A DNA stretch of 64,000 nt from Arenibacter catalasegens (GCF_002909235.1 NZ_PHQQ01000001.1:362799-426798); one strand, 5' to 3'; shown: positions 8,605 through 18,612, counted from the first letter of the stretch. Notes: generated by a model from the letters alone, not told the origin. Translations and numbers: made by a program.

Positions 8605-10818
8605 ATGATACCAAAAGTATTTAAAGAGGTCATAGACCTTGGAGACGGTAGGGAAATTTCTATCGAAACCGGAAAATTGGCAAAACAGGCCCATGGTTCT
8701 GTTGTTGTACAATCTGGAAAATGTATGTTATTATGTACAGTAGTTTCCAATTACAAACAAAGTGATGTGGATTTTCTTCCACTAACGGTAGATTACCGTG
8801 AAAAATTTGCAGCTTCAGGTCGTTACCCTGGTGGTTTCTTCAAAAGAGAAGCTAGGCCTAGTGATGGTGAAGTATTAACTATGCGTTTAGTAGATCGTGT
8901 ATTACGACCACTTTTCCCAAAAGATTACCATGCGGAAACTCAGGTGATGATCCAATTAATGTCCCATGATGATGATGTTATGCCAGAAGCAATGGCAGGA
9001 CTAGCTGCATCTGCAGCAATCCAATTATCAGATTTCCCATTTGAATGCGCTATCTCTGAAGCAAGAGTTGGTCGTGTTAATGGTGAATTCGTGATTAACC
9101 CAACACGTGCTCAATTGGAAGAATCAGACATCGAAATGATGATTGGTGCTTCAGCAGATTCAGTAATGATGGTTGAAGGCGAGATGAAAGAAATCTCAGA
9201 AGAAGAAATGGCTGATGCCATTAAGTTTGCCCATGAAGCTATTAAACTTCAAATTGCCGCGCAATTGCGTTTGGCAGAAGCATTTGGAAGAAAAGAGGTT
9301 CGTGAGTATGAAACTGCAGAAAAAAACGAAGACTTAGAAAAAAGAGTACACGATTTAGCTTACGATAAATGTTACGCAATTGCTAAGAAAGGAACTTCTA
9401 AAGCAGAGCGTACGGAAGCATTCGCAGCTGTAAAAGAAGAAGTGAAAGCTTCATTTACGGAAGAAGAGATGACTGAATTTGGCCACCTTGTTGGAGGTTA
9501 TTATAGCAAAGCGGAAAAAGAAGCCGTTCGTGAATTGACTTTAAGTGAAGGTTTACGTTTGGACGGTAGAAAAACTGATGAAATTAGACCAATTTGGTGT
9601 GAAATAGATTATTTACCATCTACACACGGTTCAGCTATTTTCACAAGAGGAGAAACCCAAGCTTTGGCAACAGTTACTTTAGGAACTTCTAGAGATTCCA
9701 ATAAAATTGATATGCCATCTTACGAAGGTGAAGAAAATTTCTATTTACATTACAACTTCCCTCCTTTTTGTACTGGTGAAGCGCGTCCTTTAAGAGGCAC
9801 CTCCCGTCGTGAAGTTGGTCATGGTAACTTAGCACAGCGTGGTTTAAAAGGAATGATTCCTGATAACTGCCCTTATACAGTAAGAGTAGTTTCTGAAGTT
9901 TTGGAATCTAACGGTTCTTCTTCAATGGCGACTGTTTGTGCAGGGACAATGGCTCTAATGGATGCTGGGGTTCAAATGAAAAGACCAGTTTCCGGTATTG
10001 CAATGGGATTAATTTCTGATGGTGACCGCTATGCTGTATTGTCCGATATTTTAGGTGATGAAGATCATTTAGGAGACATGGACTTTAAAGTTACAGGTAC
10101 TTCCGAAGGAATTACTGCTTGTCAAATGGATATCAAAATTAAAGGTCTATCCTATGAGATTTTGGTAAAAGCATTAAAACAAGCACGCGAAGGTCGTTTA
10201 CATATTTTAAGTAAAATTACCGAAACTATTGCTGAACCAAATGCAGATGTGAAACCACATTCTCCAAAAATGATCATGCGTAGAATTCCTAACGAATTCA
10301 TTGGCGCATTAATTGGTCCTGGTGGAAAAGTAATTCAAGAACTTCAAAAAGAAACTGGATGTACAATCGTTATTAACGAAGATCCTGTTACTGAAGAAGG
10401 TATTGTTGAAATCTTAGGTACTTCACAAGAAGGTATTGATAAAGTACTTACAAAGATCGATTCTTTATTGTTTAAACCAGTTGTGGGCAGCGCATACGAA
10501 GTTAAGGTAATCAAAATGTTAGATTTTGGTGCTGTAGTTGAATATATGGATGCCCCCGGAAATGAAGTATTGCTTCATGTATCCGAATTGGCATGGGAAC
10601 GTACCGAAAATGTTTCCGATGTAGTAAATATGGGTGACGTTTTTGATGTTAAGTACTTTGGTCTAGACCCAAGAACAAGAAAAGAAAAAGTATCCCGCAA
10701 AGCTTTATTGGCAAAACCTGAAGGCTATATAGAAAGACCACCACGAGAAGATCGCGGTAGAAATGATAGGGGCAACGATCGAAATAGAGATAGAGATCGT
10801 AAGCCAAGAAGGGACTAG
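8605..10818 (+). CDS. pnp: Polyribonucleotide nucleotidyltransferase (PNPase)
   Basis: Phosphorolytic 3'-to-5' exoribonuclease of mRNA decay. Domains in order: first RNase PH domain (about 10-140), an alpha-helical linker (about 145-300), second RNase PH domain carrying the active site (about 315-545, with [19 protein letters not shown] and [16 protein letters not shown]), a KH domain (about 560-620, [20 protein letters not shown]), an S1 domain (about 630-700), and a charged RGN/DR-rich tail. Length 737 is normal. Codon use looks different from its neighbours (many GAA, GGT, TTA), as is common for a highly expressed gene. A hairpin leader precedes it and a strong terminator follows. Confidence 0.97.
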   Translation: MIPKVFKEVIDLGDGREISIETGKLAKQAHGSVVVQSGKCMLLCTVVSNYKQSDVDFLPLTVDYREKFAASGRYPGGFFKREARPSDGEVLTMRLVDRVLRPLFPKDYHAETQVMIQLMSHDDDVMPEAMAGLAASAAIQLSDFPFECAISEARVGRVNGEFVINPTRAQLEESDIEMMIGASADSVMMVEGEMKEISEEEMADAIKFAHEAIKLQIAAQLRLAEAFGRKEVREYETAEKNEDLEKRVHDLAYDKCYAIAKKGTSKAERTEAFAAVKEEVKASFTEEEMTEFGHLVGGYYSKAEKEAVRELTLSEGLRLDGRKTDEIRPIWCEIDYLPSTHGSAIFTRGETQALATVTLGTSRDSNKIDMPSYEGEENFYLHYNFPPFCTGEARPLRGTSRREVGHGNLAQRGLKGMIPDNCPYTVRVVSEVLESNGSSSMATVCAGTMALMDAGVQMKRPVSGIAMGLISDGDRYAVLSDILGDEDHLGDMDFKVTGTSEGITACQMDIKIKGLSYEILVKALKQAREGRLHILSKITETIAEPNADVKPHSPKMIMRRIPNEFIGALIGPGGKVIQELQKETGCTIVINEDPVTEEGIVEILGTSQEGIDKVLTKIDSLLFKPVVGSAYEVKVIKMLDFGAVVEYMDAPGNEVLLHVSELAWERTENVSDVVNMGDVFDVKYFGLDPRTRKEKVSRKALLAKPEGYIERPPREDRGRNDRGNDRNRDRDRKPRRD

Positions 10819-10843
10819 TTTATTAAATAATTGTAACTATTCA

Positions 10844-10886
10844 AAGCCACGTTTTTTCCTTTTTAAAGGGAAGGCGTGGCTTTTTT
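10844..10886 (+). terminator. Intrinsic terminator after pnp
   Basis: AAGCCACG pairs with CGTGGCTT across a loop that can itself fold (CCTTTTTAAAGG), followed by six T residues. Confidence 0.8.
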
Positions 10887-11005
10887 CATGCATTTCAACT
10901 AAAAAAGAAAAATAAAACAGACCAATTGTAACATTTCTAACTTTTGTACGTATAACCTTATGCAGCTTATGCTTAATGCACATAATATAGAAATAAAAAA
11001 TTTCG

Positions 11006-11869
11006 ATGAGACAGCTTAAAATTACAAAACAGGTTACCAACAGAGAAACTGCTTCTTTGGATAAATACTTACAAGAAATTGGTAAGGTCGATTTAATTAC
11101 AGCAGATGAAGAAGTAGAATTGGCACAAAGGATCAAGGCAGGTGATCAACTTGCACTTGAGAAATTGACCAAGGCCAATTTACGATTTGTGGTTTCCGTT
11201 GCAAAGCAATACCAAAACCAAGGTTTAACACTTCCCGATTTGATCAACGAAGGCAACCTTGGCTTAATTAAGGCTGCACAACGTTTTGATGAAACTCGTG
11301 GATTTAAATTCATATCCTATGCGGTATGGTGGATTCGTCAGTCCATATTACAAGCTTTGGCAGAACAGTCTCGTATTGTAAGATTACCATTGAACAAAAT
11401 TGGGTCTATCAATAAGATAAATAAGACGTTCGCTTTCTTGGAGCAAGCCCACGAAAGACAACCTTCTGCAGAAGAAATTGCCAAGGAATTGGACATGACC
11501 GTGGAGGATGTAAAACAATCCCTTAAAAATTCAGGGCGTCACGTATCCATGGATGCACCTTTAATAGACGGGGAGGATTCTAACCTGTACGATGTATTGC
11601 GTAGTGGGGAGTCTCCCAATCCGGACAGGGAATTGTTGCATGAATCCCTTAGGACCGAAATAGAAAGAGCTTTGGAAACTTTAACGCCAAGGGAAGCGGA
11701 TGTAATTCGTTTGTACTTTGGATTGGCAGGACAACATTCCATGACATTGGAAGAAATAGGAGAAACTTTTGACCTTACCAGGGAAAGAGTCCGTCAAATA
11801 AAGGAAAAGGCTATTAGAAGGTTAAAACACACCTCAAGGAGCAAAATCCTTAAAACATATCTTGGTTAA
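11006..11869 (+). CDS. rpoD: Primary RNA polymerase sigma factor (RpoD/SigA)
   Basis: Housekeeping sigma-70 factor of the short Bacteroidota type: 287 residues, with no region 1.1. Region 1.2 covers about 15-50. Region 2 (about 55-125) has the core-binding [14 protein letters not shown] block and the -10 melting segment [13 protein letters not shown]. Region 3 is about 135-210, and region 4 (about 225-285) contains the helix-turn-helix [20 protein letters not shown]. Bacteroidota primary sigma recognises TTG/TAnnTTTG promoters, which fits the elements found throughout this window. It stands alone after the pnp terminator. TAACTTTTG at 10938-10946 resembles a -7 element with one extra base, so its own promoter remains unsure. 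Confidence 0.96.
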   Translation: MRQLKITKQVTNRETASLDKYLQEIGKVDLITADEEVELAQRIKAGDQLALEKLTKANLRFVVSVAKQYQNQGLTLPDLINEGNLGLIKAAQRFDETRGFKFISYAVWWIRQSILQALAEQSRIVRLPLNKIGSINKINKTFAFLEQAHERQPSAEEIAKELDMTVEDVKQSLKNSGRHVSMDAPLIDGEDSNLYDVLRSGESPNPDRELLHESLRTEIERALETLTPREADVIRLYFGLAGQHSMTLEEIGETFDLTRERVRQIKEKAIRRLKHTSRSKILKTYLG

Positions 11870-11884
11870 CCCAAACAATGAAAT

Positions 11885-11928
11885 TTTTTGCGCAAACGCC
11901 TATCCCCATTGGAAAGCTAGCGCAAAAA
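11885..11928. other. Long-range inverted repeat after rpoD
   Basis: TTTTTGCGC (11885-11893) and GCGCAAAAA (11920-11928) are perfect 9-base complements around a 26-base loop, lying between the rpoD stop and its terminator-like hairpin. The role is unknown; it could be a 3'-UTR structure or chance. Confidence 0.3.
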
Positions 11929-11988
11929 TCGTAAATTGTAAACCTTAACAACAGTTATCATGACTGTTCGTTTTTTGATTGATGAATA

Positions 11989-12016
11989 AACTCCGGCTGA
12001 TTACCGGAGTTTTTTG
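11989..12016 (+). terminator. Intrinsic terminator downstream of rpoD
   Basis: AACTCCGG / CCGGAGTT with a 7-base loop, followed by TTTTTGG. It lies about 120 bases after the rpoD stop, in a 333-base spacer that holds no gene. Confidence 0.8.
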
Positions 12017-12172
12017 GTTTTTACAGCTATCCAAAAACCTTTTTAAGCCACGTGTTTATTGATTTATTTATAAAATAAAAAAGAGGTACCCCACTTTTTT
12101 AAACTAAAATCATTTGACTACCAGCAATTGCATTCCCTACCCATTTACCAAGCCTATTACTAGAAACACCCT

Positions 12173-12180
12173 TATCTTTG
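12173..12180 (+). promoter_or_regulatory. Predicted -7 element of the radical SAM gene
   Basis: TATCTTTG fits TAnnTTTG exactly, 22 bases before the start codon at 12203. Confidence 0.45.
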
Positions 12181-12202
12181 CATCATAATCCATAATATTA
12201 TC

Positions 12203-14404
12203 ATGGCCAAAGACCTTCTTCTTATAACCCCTCCCTTTACGCAATTGAATACCCCCTATCCGGCCACGGCATATTTAAAGGGTTTTTTAAACACAAAAGG
12301 CATTAGTGCTTTTCAGATGGATTTGGGCATCGAAGTTATTCTGGAACTCTTTTCTAAATCTGGATTACAGGAGATTTTTGACCTTGCCTTTGAAAAAAAT
12401 TCTATATGCTCCGATAATGGCCATAGAATATATGCCTTAAAAGAAGAGTATTTAAAAACCATAGATTCAGTTATTACTTTTTTACAGGGAGGAAATACCA
12501 CATTTGCCAGACAAATATGCACCCCTAATTTTTTACCACAAGCTGCAAGATTTGATCAATTGGACGATTTGGAATGGGCCTTTGGCACCATGGGTAATCA
12601 GGATAGGGCGAAACACCTTGCAACCTTATACCTTGAAGACCTATCCGATTTTATTGTGGAATGCATTGATGACAATTTTGGTTTTAGTCGGTATGCAGAG
12701 CGATTGGGAAGAAGCGCCAATTCCTTTGATGAATTATACGGCCATCTACAAAATAAAATCACTTATATTGATCGGATTACTTTAAGCCTTCTGCAAGAAA
12801 GGCTTATTACAATAAATCCTAAACTGGTATGCTTTTCAGTGCCCTTTCCTGGCAACTTATACAGCGCATTTAGATGTGCCCAATTTATAAAACAGAACTT
12901 TCCGAAGATTAAGGTCTCCATGGGGGGAGGCTTTCCAAATACGGAATTAAGGTCCCTTACAGATGCGCGGGTTTTCGAATTCTTCGATTATATTACATTG
13001 GACGATGGGGAGGTTCCCTTAGAACTTTTAGCAGCCCATTGCAAAGACCCAAAATCCGATGACGATGATGCCGTATTAAAAAGGACCTTTTTAATCAAGG
13101 AGGGGGTAGTATTTTATAATAACCGCTCTACTAGGACAGATTACAAACAAAGTGAGGTGGGCACCCCAGATTATTCCGATCTTATCTTGAACAAGTACAT
13201 TTCCGTTATTGAAATCGCCAACCCCATGCACAGTCTGTGGAGTGATGGCCGATGGAACAAACTTACCATGGCACATGGTTGTTATTGGGGCAAATGTACC
13301 TTTTGCGATATCTCCTTGGACTACATAAAAATCTATGAACCTATAGCCGCTAAACTTTTAGTGGACCGCATGGAGGAACTCATAGAGCAAACAGGGGAAA
13401 GGGGATTTCATTATGTGGATGAAGCTGCCCCCCCGGCCTTAATGAGGGCCTTGGCACTTGAAATTATTAATCGAAGATTAATTGTTACTTGGTGGACCAA
13501 TATAAGGTTTGAGAAAAGCTTTGGCAGGGACCTTTGCATACTCTTGAAGGCCTCGGGTTGTATTGCCGTTTCCGGTGGTTTGGAAGTGGCTTCGGACCGT
13601 TTGTTGGCTTTGATACAAAAGGGTGTTACCGTGGAGCAAGTAGCCAAGGTGACCCGTAATTTTACAGAAGCGGGCATTATGGTTCACTGTTATCTAATGT
13701 ACGGCTACCCTACCCAAACAATACAAGAGACAGTAGACAGTTTGGAAATGGTACGCCAAATGTTTCAAGTTGGTATTTTGCAGTCGGGTTTCTGGCATCA
13801 ATTTGCTTTAACCGCCCATAGTCCAGTGGGACTCAACCCATCTGAATACCACATTATACCAGACTATCAACCCATAACATTTGCCAACAATGATATCCAA
13901 TTCAAAGACACTACCGGTATAGATCACGAGCGCTTTAGTTTCGGATTAAAAAAATCGCTCTTCAACTATATGCACGGAATCTGTTTTGACCATCCATTAC
14001 AGGAGTGGTTCAATTTCAAAATCCCAAGAACCTCCATCTCCCCCAATTTCATAGAAAATGCATTGATAGAAGAGCCTGTTTTAACGACCAAACCAAATGC
14101 TAAAATAGTTTGGTTGGGAGGTAAACCTATTGCACAGACTATTTCGAAATCTAAAAAAGGTTTTACATGGGAATTGCTGAAATTGACCTTTCACGACAAG
14201 GTAGGCACTATATCCGTCACAGTAGATAACAAACAAGGGGAATGGTTAAGGGACACTTTGGGGCATTTATCAGATCAAAATGGAAAAACCCTCACCTTTG
14301 GCCAGCTTAAAACCGATTTTGAATCACAATTTGAAGATTTTGAATTGTTCTGGTATTCCAAACCTTTACAGACCCTAAGAACCCATGGTCTATTAACATT
14401 GTAA
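12203..14404 (+). CDS. B12-type radical SAM protein of unknown substrate
   Basis: Large radical SAM enzyme of 733 residues. The N-terminal third (LLLITPPFTQLNTPYPATAY; later VSMGGGFPNTELRSL around 240-255) has the layout of the cobalamin-binding Rossmann domain found in this superfamily, although the classical DxHxxG motif is not seen. The cluster motif is C360-YWGK-C365-TF-C368, a CX4CX2C spacing rather than the canonical CX3CX2C. Beyond the radical SAM barrel (about 350-540, including the glycine-rich AVSGGLEVASD and YLMYGYPTQT) is a C-terminal region of about 190 residues that I do not recognise. It is monocistronic with its own promoter element. Substrate cannot be inferred from the neighbours. 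Confidence 0.8.
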   Translation: MAKDLLLITPPFTQLNTPYPATAYLKGFLNTKGISAFQMDLGIEVILELFSKSGLQEIFDLAFEKNSICSDNGHRIYALKEEYLKTIDSVITFLQGGNTTFARQICTPNFLPQAARFDQLDDLEWAFGTMGNQDRAKHLATLYLEDLSDFIVECIDDNFGFSRYAERLGRSANSFDELYGHLQNKITYIDRITLSLLQERLITINPKLVCFSVPFPGNLYSAFRCAQFIKQNFPKIKVSMGGGFPNTELRSLTDARVFEFFDYITLDDGEVPLELLAAHCKDPKSDDDDAVLKRTFLIKEGVVFYNNRSTRTDYKQSEVGTPDYSDLILNKYISVIEIANPMHSLWSDGRWNKLTMAHGCYWGKCTFCDISLDYIKIYEPIAAKLLVDRMEELIEQTGERGFHYVDEAAPPALMRALALEIINRRLIVTWWTNIRFEKSFGRDLCILLKASGCIAVSGGLEVASDRLLALIQKGVTVEQVAKVTRNFTEAGIMVHCYLMYGYPTQTIQETVDSLEMVRQMFQVGILQSGFWHQFALTAHSPVGLNPSEYHIIPDYQPITFANNDIQFKDTTGIDHERFSFGLKKSLFNYMHGICFDHPLQEWFNFKIPRTSISPNFIENALIEEPVLTTKPNAKIVWLGGKPIAQTISKSKKGFTWELLKLTFHDKVGTISVTVDNKQGEWLRDTLGHLSDQNGKTLTFGQLKTDFESQFEDFELFWYSKPLQTLRTHGLLTL

Positions 14405-14718
14405 AATCGAAAATTAGCTCTCCCAACACGTTAAGAATATCACAATTAACAACACCGAATTCACAATTAACAAGTTGCCCTTTGAACAAATCAGTAACTT
14501 TAATGGTTGAGTTTAGGTTAATACCGGGATACAGAATGTACTTAAATATCAATAAACCACCTACCAAACTCTTTTTTTGAACTTCCAATTACCCCCCTCC
14601 ATTTAAGTTTTCTGCATTTGTATTTATACATAAATAAGAAAAAGAGGAGTCCAGAAACCCCTTTAAAAAACGGGGCGTAACCGAAAAGCCACACGAGTAG
14701 GAAAAAAACTTCTGTACT
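14405..14718. other. Intergenic spacer with a 13-base direct repeat
   Basis: No gene is seen in these 314 bases. TCACAATTAACAA occurs at 14440-14452 and again at 14461-14473 (period 21). The spacing is two helical turns, so a protein-binding site is possible, but no more can be said. Confidence 0.35.
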
Positions 14719-15012
14719 ATGAAAAAAGTTGTAGTTCAATTTGACTTTCGTGGAATGACCACGAAGCAGTATGACCAAAGTTGGGTAGAAATCAGAAAAG
14801 CAGGCCATACCCATCCAAAAGGATTGATACACCACTTTGGTGCACCCACTTCCAATGGTATGTTGATTGTTGATCTCTGGGAATCAGCAGAGCGTTTTGA
14901 AGCATTTGGAAAAACCCTAATGCCCATTTTGGAAAAATTACAAATCCCTAAAACAAAGCCTACCATTCTACCATTGCATTATGAATACAATGGCAATTTG
15001 GTTGCGCATTAA
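14719..15012 (+). CDS. Small dimeric alpha/beta-barrel (ABM-like) protein
   Basis: Protein of 97 residues, cytoplasmic (no signal peptide or membrane segment). The pattern of an N-terminal strand (KKVVVQFDF), helix, then THPKGLIHHFGAPTSNGMLIVDLWES and a second helix (AERFEAFGKTLMPILEK) is typical of ferredoxin-like dimeric alpha/beta-barrel domains such as the antibiotic-biosynthesis monooxygenase-like group. The His residues in the central strand are conspicuous, but no reaction can be assigned. Own terminator 49 bases downstream; convergent with the NmrA-like gene. No -7 element was found upstream. Confidence 0.6.
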   Translation: MKKVVVQFDFRGMTTKQYDQSWVEIRKAGHTHPKGLIHHFGAPTSNGMLIVDLWESAERFEAFGKTLMPILEKLQIPKTKPTILPLHYEYNGNLVAH

Positions 15013-15060
15013 AAACTTTTTATGTAGTTACACAGACCAAATAGACCATATTAACTGTAA

Positions 15061-15093
15061 GAGAAGCATTGACAAGTCAATGCTTCTTCTTTT
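15061..15093 (+). terminator. Intrinsic terminator between convergent genes
   Basis: GAAGCATTGAC / GTCAATGCTTC, an 11-base perfect stem with a 2-base AA spacer, followed by TTCTTTT. It is placed to end the 14719 gene and could act on the minus strand too. Confidence 0.75.
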
Positions 15094-15124
15094 ATAAGCA
15101 ATTGTATCAAATACTAAATTCCGA

Positions 15125-16099
15125 TCAAGCCATGGCAGCCTCTCCCTTGATACCAGATTCCAGCAGCCCTTTATTTTTGATCAACCAGGATTTAAAGGAC
15201 ATCAAATTAGGATTTAATTCCTTGGTAAAATTTACATCACGGACTTTACAAAAATAATCTTCAAATTCCTTTTTAAATTGGAACATATTTCCAAGATCAT
15301 CTGCGCCAGGAAACCCCAATTTCCTGTAATCGTCGGCCGGAATATCTTTGAAACCAATTTCAACTCCGAAAATCGTTGTAAAAGCTTCGGCCATTTGCTT
15401 CCCGGTGATATGCTCACCGGCAATACCCACGGTTTTATTTTGATACTTTTTACCTCCCCTGAAAATTCCCAAAGCAGATTTACCTATATCTTCAGCGGCA
15501 ATACCTGGGAGCTTTGCACTACCCATAGGCATTGTAATACGTAATTTACCGTCCATCCCTCTGGTAGGCCCTAAACCAAAATATATAAAATTGTCCCAAT
15601 AAAACGAAGTTAGCAAGAGCGTGTAGGGAACGCCACTTTGCTCGAAGAAAGTGTTGGATGCTCCTTTGGCATCAAAATGAGGTACTTTGTAACTTCCCAT
15701 CAAGGTTGGCATGCGTTTGTCCGTCAAAGGAACCCATTTGCGTGTATCTTCCAAAGTAGACCAAATAACATGTTTCAATCCTACCTCCTTGGCCGCCAAT
15801 GCCATATTCTTTGCCTGTTCCATCTCCTTTTCGGGAGAAAAATGATCCCAGAAAAAGGTGACACAATAGGCCCCGTAAGCCCCTTTAAAAGCTTTAACAA
15901 TACTATCCTTATCATTCAAATTGGCCAGAACCACCTCAGCTCCCAATTCCTTTAACTCCAGTGCCTTTTTTGAATTAACATCCCGGGTTATTGCCCTTAC
16001 AGCAAATTCCTTTTTACTATCATTTAAAATTGAGCGTACCAAACCGCCACCTTGGGCTCCAGTAGCCCCTACTACAGCAATAATTTTCTTTTTTTCCAT
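15125..16099 (-). CDS. NmrA-like NAD(P)-binding oxidoreductase family protein
   Basis: Atypical short-chain dehydrogenase fold protein. MEKKKIIAVVGATGAQGGGL gives the GxxGxxG dinucleotide loop, and the NmrA pattern continues with AITRDVNSKKA (NADP ribose-phosphate contact) and a long C-terminal substrate region (MGSYKVPHFDAKGASNTFFEQSGVPYTLL). The YxxxK of true SDR enzymes is not evident, so it may be a redox sensor or a quinone/NADPH-binding protein rather than a classical dehydrogenase. I start it at ATG 16099, which gives the tight Rossmann N-terminus; ATG 16111 is an alternative adding four residues. Stands alone, convergent with the 14719 gene. Confidence 0.8.
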   Translation of the reverse strand: MEKKKIIAVVGATGAQGGGLVRSILNDSKKEFAVRAITRDVNSKKALELKELGAEVVLANLNDKDSIVKAFKGAYGAYCVTFFWDHFSPEKEMEQAKNMALAAKEVGLKHVIWSTLEDTRKWVPLTDKRMPTLMGSYKVPHFDAKGASNTFFEQSGVPYTLLLTSFYWDNFIYFGLGPTRGMDGKLRITMPMGSAKLPGIAAEDIGKSALGIFRGGKKYQNKTVGIAGEHITGKQMAEAFTTIFGVEIGFKDIPADDYRKLGFPGADDLGNMFQFKKEFEDYFCKVRDVNFTKELNPNLMSFKSWLIKNKGLLESGIKGEAAMA

Positions 16100-16111
16100 A
16101 ATAAATAACAT

Positions 16112-16569
16112 TTTAGATTAATCAATTCCATCAAAGTAAATCTTGAAGTAAACCAAAGTCGCTACTTCATTATTATCAGGAAAGGAGATTCCATGACATT
16201 ACCCATTTCAATTAAAGTATGGAATTTAAACGCCTTTCCACATCTGTGTTTTGCTCATTTTAATTCATATCTAATAAAGGGGGACATTCTGACCATCGTA
16301 CCCCAATTATTTTTATAATTAGGATTTTAGAAGACTGTTTCTATCTAAATTACTTTAGAGGAGTTAACCATAGAACATGAAACAGAACAACTTTAAATTT
16401 AATAAATAACCTTTTGCCATCTAAAATTCCCTAGTTAAGGTTAAGCTAAATTTGTGGGGTTTCATTATAAAATTATTTGTTGCAGGTGGACTTTAGAGAA
16501 ATGACCAACAGTTTTTTTAGGTAGTAGTTTAGTACGTAAACCATACACGTGGTTAAGCCTTATTTTACT
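16112..16569. other. Long intergenic region upstream of the DEAD-box gene
   Basis: Nearly 500 bases between divergent genes with no recognisable coding sequence. An orphan TAAATTTG (16447-16454) fits the -7 consensus on the plus strand and lies 153 bases before the helicase start, so a second, distal helicase promoter with a long leader or a small RNA is possible. RNA helicase genes often have long regulatory leaders, but no stable structure stands out. Confidence 0.35.
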
Positions 16570-16577
16570 TACCTTTG
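16570..16577 (+). promoter_or_regulatory. Predicted -7 element of the DEAD-box helicase
   Basis: TACCTTTG fits TAnnTTTG exactly, 29 bases before the ATG. Confidence 0.45.
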
Positions 16578-16606
16578 TAACCATCACTGCCAAAACTAGT
16601 ACCCAT

Positions 16607-17842
16607 ATGAATTTTAAAGAATTAAAGCTAAATAAACATCTCCTGAGAGCGGTTGCGGAAATGAACTATAATGATCCAACCTCAATTCAGGAAATTGCCA
16701 TCCCATTGGTTTTACAGAAAAATGACATTATTGCGTCCGCCGAAACAGGAACGGGAAAAACAGCCGCTTTTGCCCTACCCATTCTACAAATGTTATTTGA
16801 CAAACAGGAAACCTCTGAAAAAGGCAAAAAAATCAAGGCCTTAATAATTAGTCCTACACGAGAATTGGCATCGCAAATTCATGAGAGTTTTATAGATTAC
16901 GGCAAGCATACCCATTTAACCTCAACCGTAATTTACGGTGGAACTAGAATAGAACCACAAATAGCCGCCTTAAGAAAGGGAGTGGATATCTTAGTGGCAA
17001 CTCCAGGTAGATTATTGGACCTGCACAAACAGGATGTGGTTAATTTGGACTACGTAGAAACTTTAGTATTGGACGAGGCCGATTTAATGCTGGACATGGG
17101 ATTTATTGATGATGTAAAAAAAATAGAACGACTGTGCCCAAAGGAAAAACAAACCTTGTTGTTTTCTGCTACTATGCCTTTTAAAGTGGTTCAATTAGCA
17201 GATACCATTCTGAAAGACCCAAAGAAAGTAGCCGTAACCCCAACATCCTCGGCAGCGGCTACCGTACATCAGCTGTTATATTACACTCCAAAGCCCGATA
17301 AAATAGAATTGTGCCTATACCTACTTAGAAATACCATAAAGGGTAATATCCTTATTTTTAGACGTACAAAATTTGGAGTGGATAAATTAGAGAAAACACT
17401 CCACAACAATAATTTCAAGGTAGGGAGCTTACATGGCGACAAGTCCCAAGACGAACGACAAGAGGCCCTAGGCAAATTCAAAAAAGGAGAAACGAACATT
17501 CTTGTGGCCACTGATGTTGCTGCCCGTGGATTGGATATAGACGATCTGGACGCCGTTATCAACTTTGACCTACCCAATATACCTGAAACCTATGTTCACC
17601 GTATAGGAAGAACGGGTAGAGCTGGTAACACTGGAACCTCCTATGCTTTTTGCTCCGCGGATGAAAAAGTATACCTGTCCACTATTCAAAAACTGATGCA
17701 GAAGCACATTGAAGTTGTTGAAGAACATCCTTATCCACTTGATCCCAAGGCAAAGCCGGAAGTGCACAAAAAACAAGGTAGTAAACATAAAAAAGGAAGG
17801 AAATCGGAAGCATCAAAAAAGAAAAAGAAGCGCTGGTATTGA
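16607..17842 (+). CDS. DEAD-box ATP-dependent RNA helicase (RhlE-like)
   Basis: RNA helicase of 411 residues. The two RecA-like domains carry the full motif set: Q motif (DPTSIQEIAIP), Walker A AETGTGKT, PTRELA, TPGRL, DEAD (LDEADLMLD), SAT, then ARGLDID and HRIGRTGRAG in domain 2. A Lys-rich tail (about 385-411, ending KKKKKRWY) should add nonspecific RNA binding. This architecture fits the RhlE/CsdA-type helicases of ribosome assembly and cold response. Own promoter element; rpe follows after a 110-base gap with a separate promoter. Confidence 0.93.
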   Translation: MNFKELKLNKHLLRAVAEMNYNDPTSIQEIAIPLVLQKNDIIASAETGTGKTAAFALPILQMLFDKQETSEKGKKIKALIISPTRELASQIHESFIDYGKHTHLTSTVIYGGTRIEPQIAALRKGVDILVATPGRLLDLHKQDVVNLDYVETLVLDEADLMLDMGFIDDVKKIERLCPKEKQTLLFSATMPFKVVQLADTILKDPKKVAVTPTSSAAATVHQLLYYTPKPDKIELCLYLLRNTIKGNILIFRRTKFGVDKLEKTLHNNNFKVGSLHGDKSQDERQEALGKFKKGETNILVATDVAARGLDIDDLDAVINFDLPNIPETYVHRIGRTGRAGNTGTSYAFCSADEKVYLSTIQKLMQKHIEVVEEHPYPLDPKAKPEVHKKQGSKHKKGRKSEASKKKKKRWY

Positions 17843-17898
17843 TTGCGAACGTACTAAAGCGATTTGGGGGGCCGAAATCTACAAACGCTTGCCCCCGA

Positions 17899-17929
17899 TT
17901 GCCTTAACCATATCATTTTATTACCTTTG
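17899..17929 (+). promoter_or_regulatory. Predicted promoter of rpe-ypdA
   Basis: TTG (17899-17901), 20 bases, TACCTTTG (17922-17929): a full match to the flavobacterial TTG-N17-23-TAnnTTTG layout. Transcription would begin near 17936, leaving a leader of about 17 bases before rpe. Confidence 0.6.
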
Positions 17930-17952
17930 TAGAACTAATTTCCTTAAAAGTA

Positions 17953-18612
17953 ATGGACGAAAAGATTATTGCCCCTTCCCTATTGGCAGCCGATTTTGCC
18001 AACCTACAGCGAGATATTGAAATGGTAAACCAAAGTGATGCCGATTGGCACCACATAGATATTATGGATGGTGTTTTTGTACCCAACATATCCTTTGGTA
18101 TGCCAGTCCTCAAGGCAATTGCAACCCATGCAACAAAAACTTTGGACGTACATCTAATGATCGTTGATCCGGATCGCTATATCAAGGCCTTTGCCGAACT
18201 GGGCGCCAACAACCTAACGGTACATTACGAAGCCTGTCCTCATTTGCACCGCACACTACAGGCTATAAAAGCCGAAGGCATGGCAGCAGGTGTTGCCCTA
18301 AACCCACATACCAATATTAACTTATTGGAAGATACTATAAATGACATTGACCTAGTTTGCGTCATGAGCGTAAATCCTGGATTTGGGGGACAAACGTTTA
18401 TAGAAAACACCTATGACAAGGTAAGGGCCCTAAAAGAACTTATCATAAGAAAAAGTGCCCATACCCTAATAGAGATCGATGGCGGAGTTACCTCTAAAAA
18501 TGCCAAGCAACTTATTGATGCCGGGGCTGATGTCTTGGTAGCAGGCAGCTTTGTATTTAAAAGCGATAATCCAACGCAAACCATTAAGGAACTCAAAAAT
18601 TTAGTAGGATAA
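17953..18612 (+). CDS. rpe: Ribulose-phosphate 3-epimerase
   Basis: Interconverts ribulose-5-phosphate and xylulose-5-phosphate in the pentose phosphate pathway. TIM barrel, 219 residues, normal length. Marks: IAPSLLAADFANL near the N-terminus, the metal/catalytic HHIDIMDGVFVPNISFG (about 34-50), LDVHLMIVDP, VHYEAC, VMSVNPGFGGQTFI (about 137-150) and EIDGGVTSKNA (about 174-184, catalytic Asp). Its stop codon overlaps the next start in TAATG, so ypdA is translationally coupled to it. Confidence 0.96.
   Translation: MDEKIIAPSLLAADFANLQRDIEMVNQSDADWHHIDIMDGVFVPNISFGMPVLKAIATHATKTLDVHLMIVDPDRYIKAFAELGANNLTVHYEACPHLHRTLQAIKAEGMAAGVALNPHTNINLLEDTINDIDLVCVMSVNPGFGGQTFIENTYDKVRALKELIIRKSAHTLIEIDGGVTSKNAKQLIDAGADVLVAGSFVFKSDNPTQTIKELKNLVG

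Noticed and set aside
11006..11020. TAACTTTTG (10938-10946) as rpoD -7 promoter element
   Set aside because: It has one base too many between TA and TTTG and no -33 element at the right distance, so it is mentioned only in the gene entry.
14542..14835. 97-residue minus-strand ORF overlapping the start of the 14719 gene
   Set aside because: It is antisense to a better supported gene and is hydrophobic low-complexity sequence.
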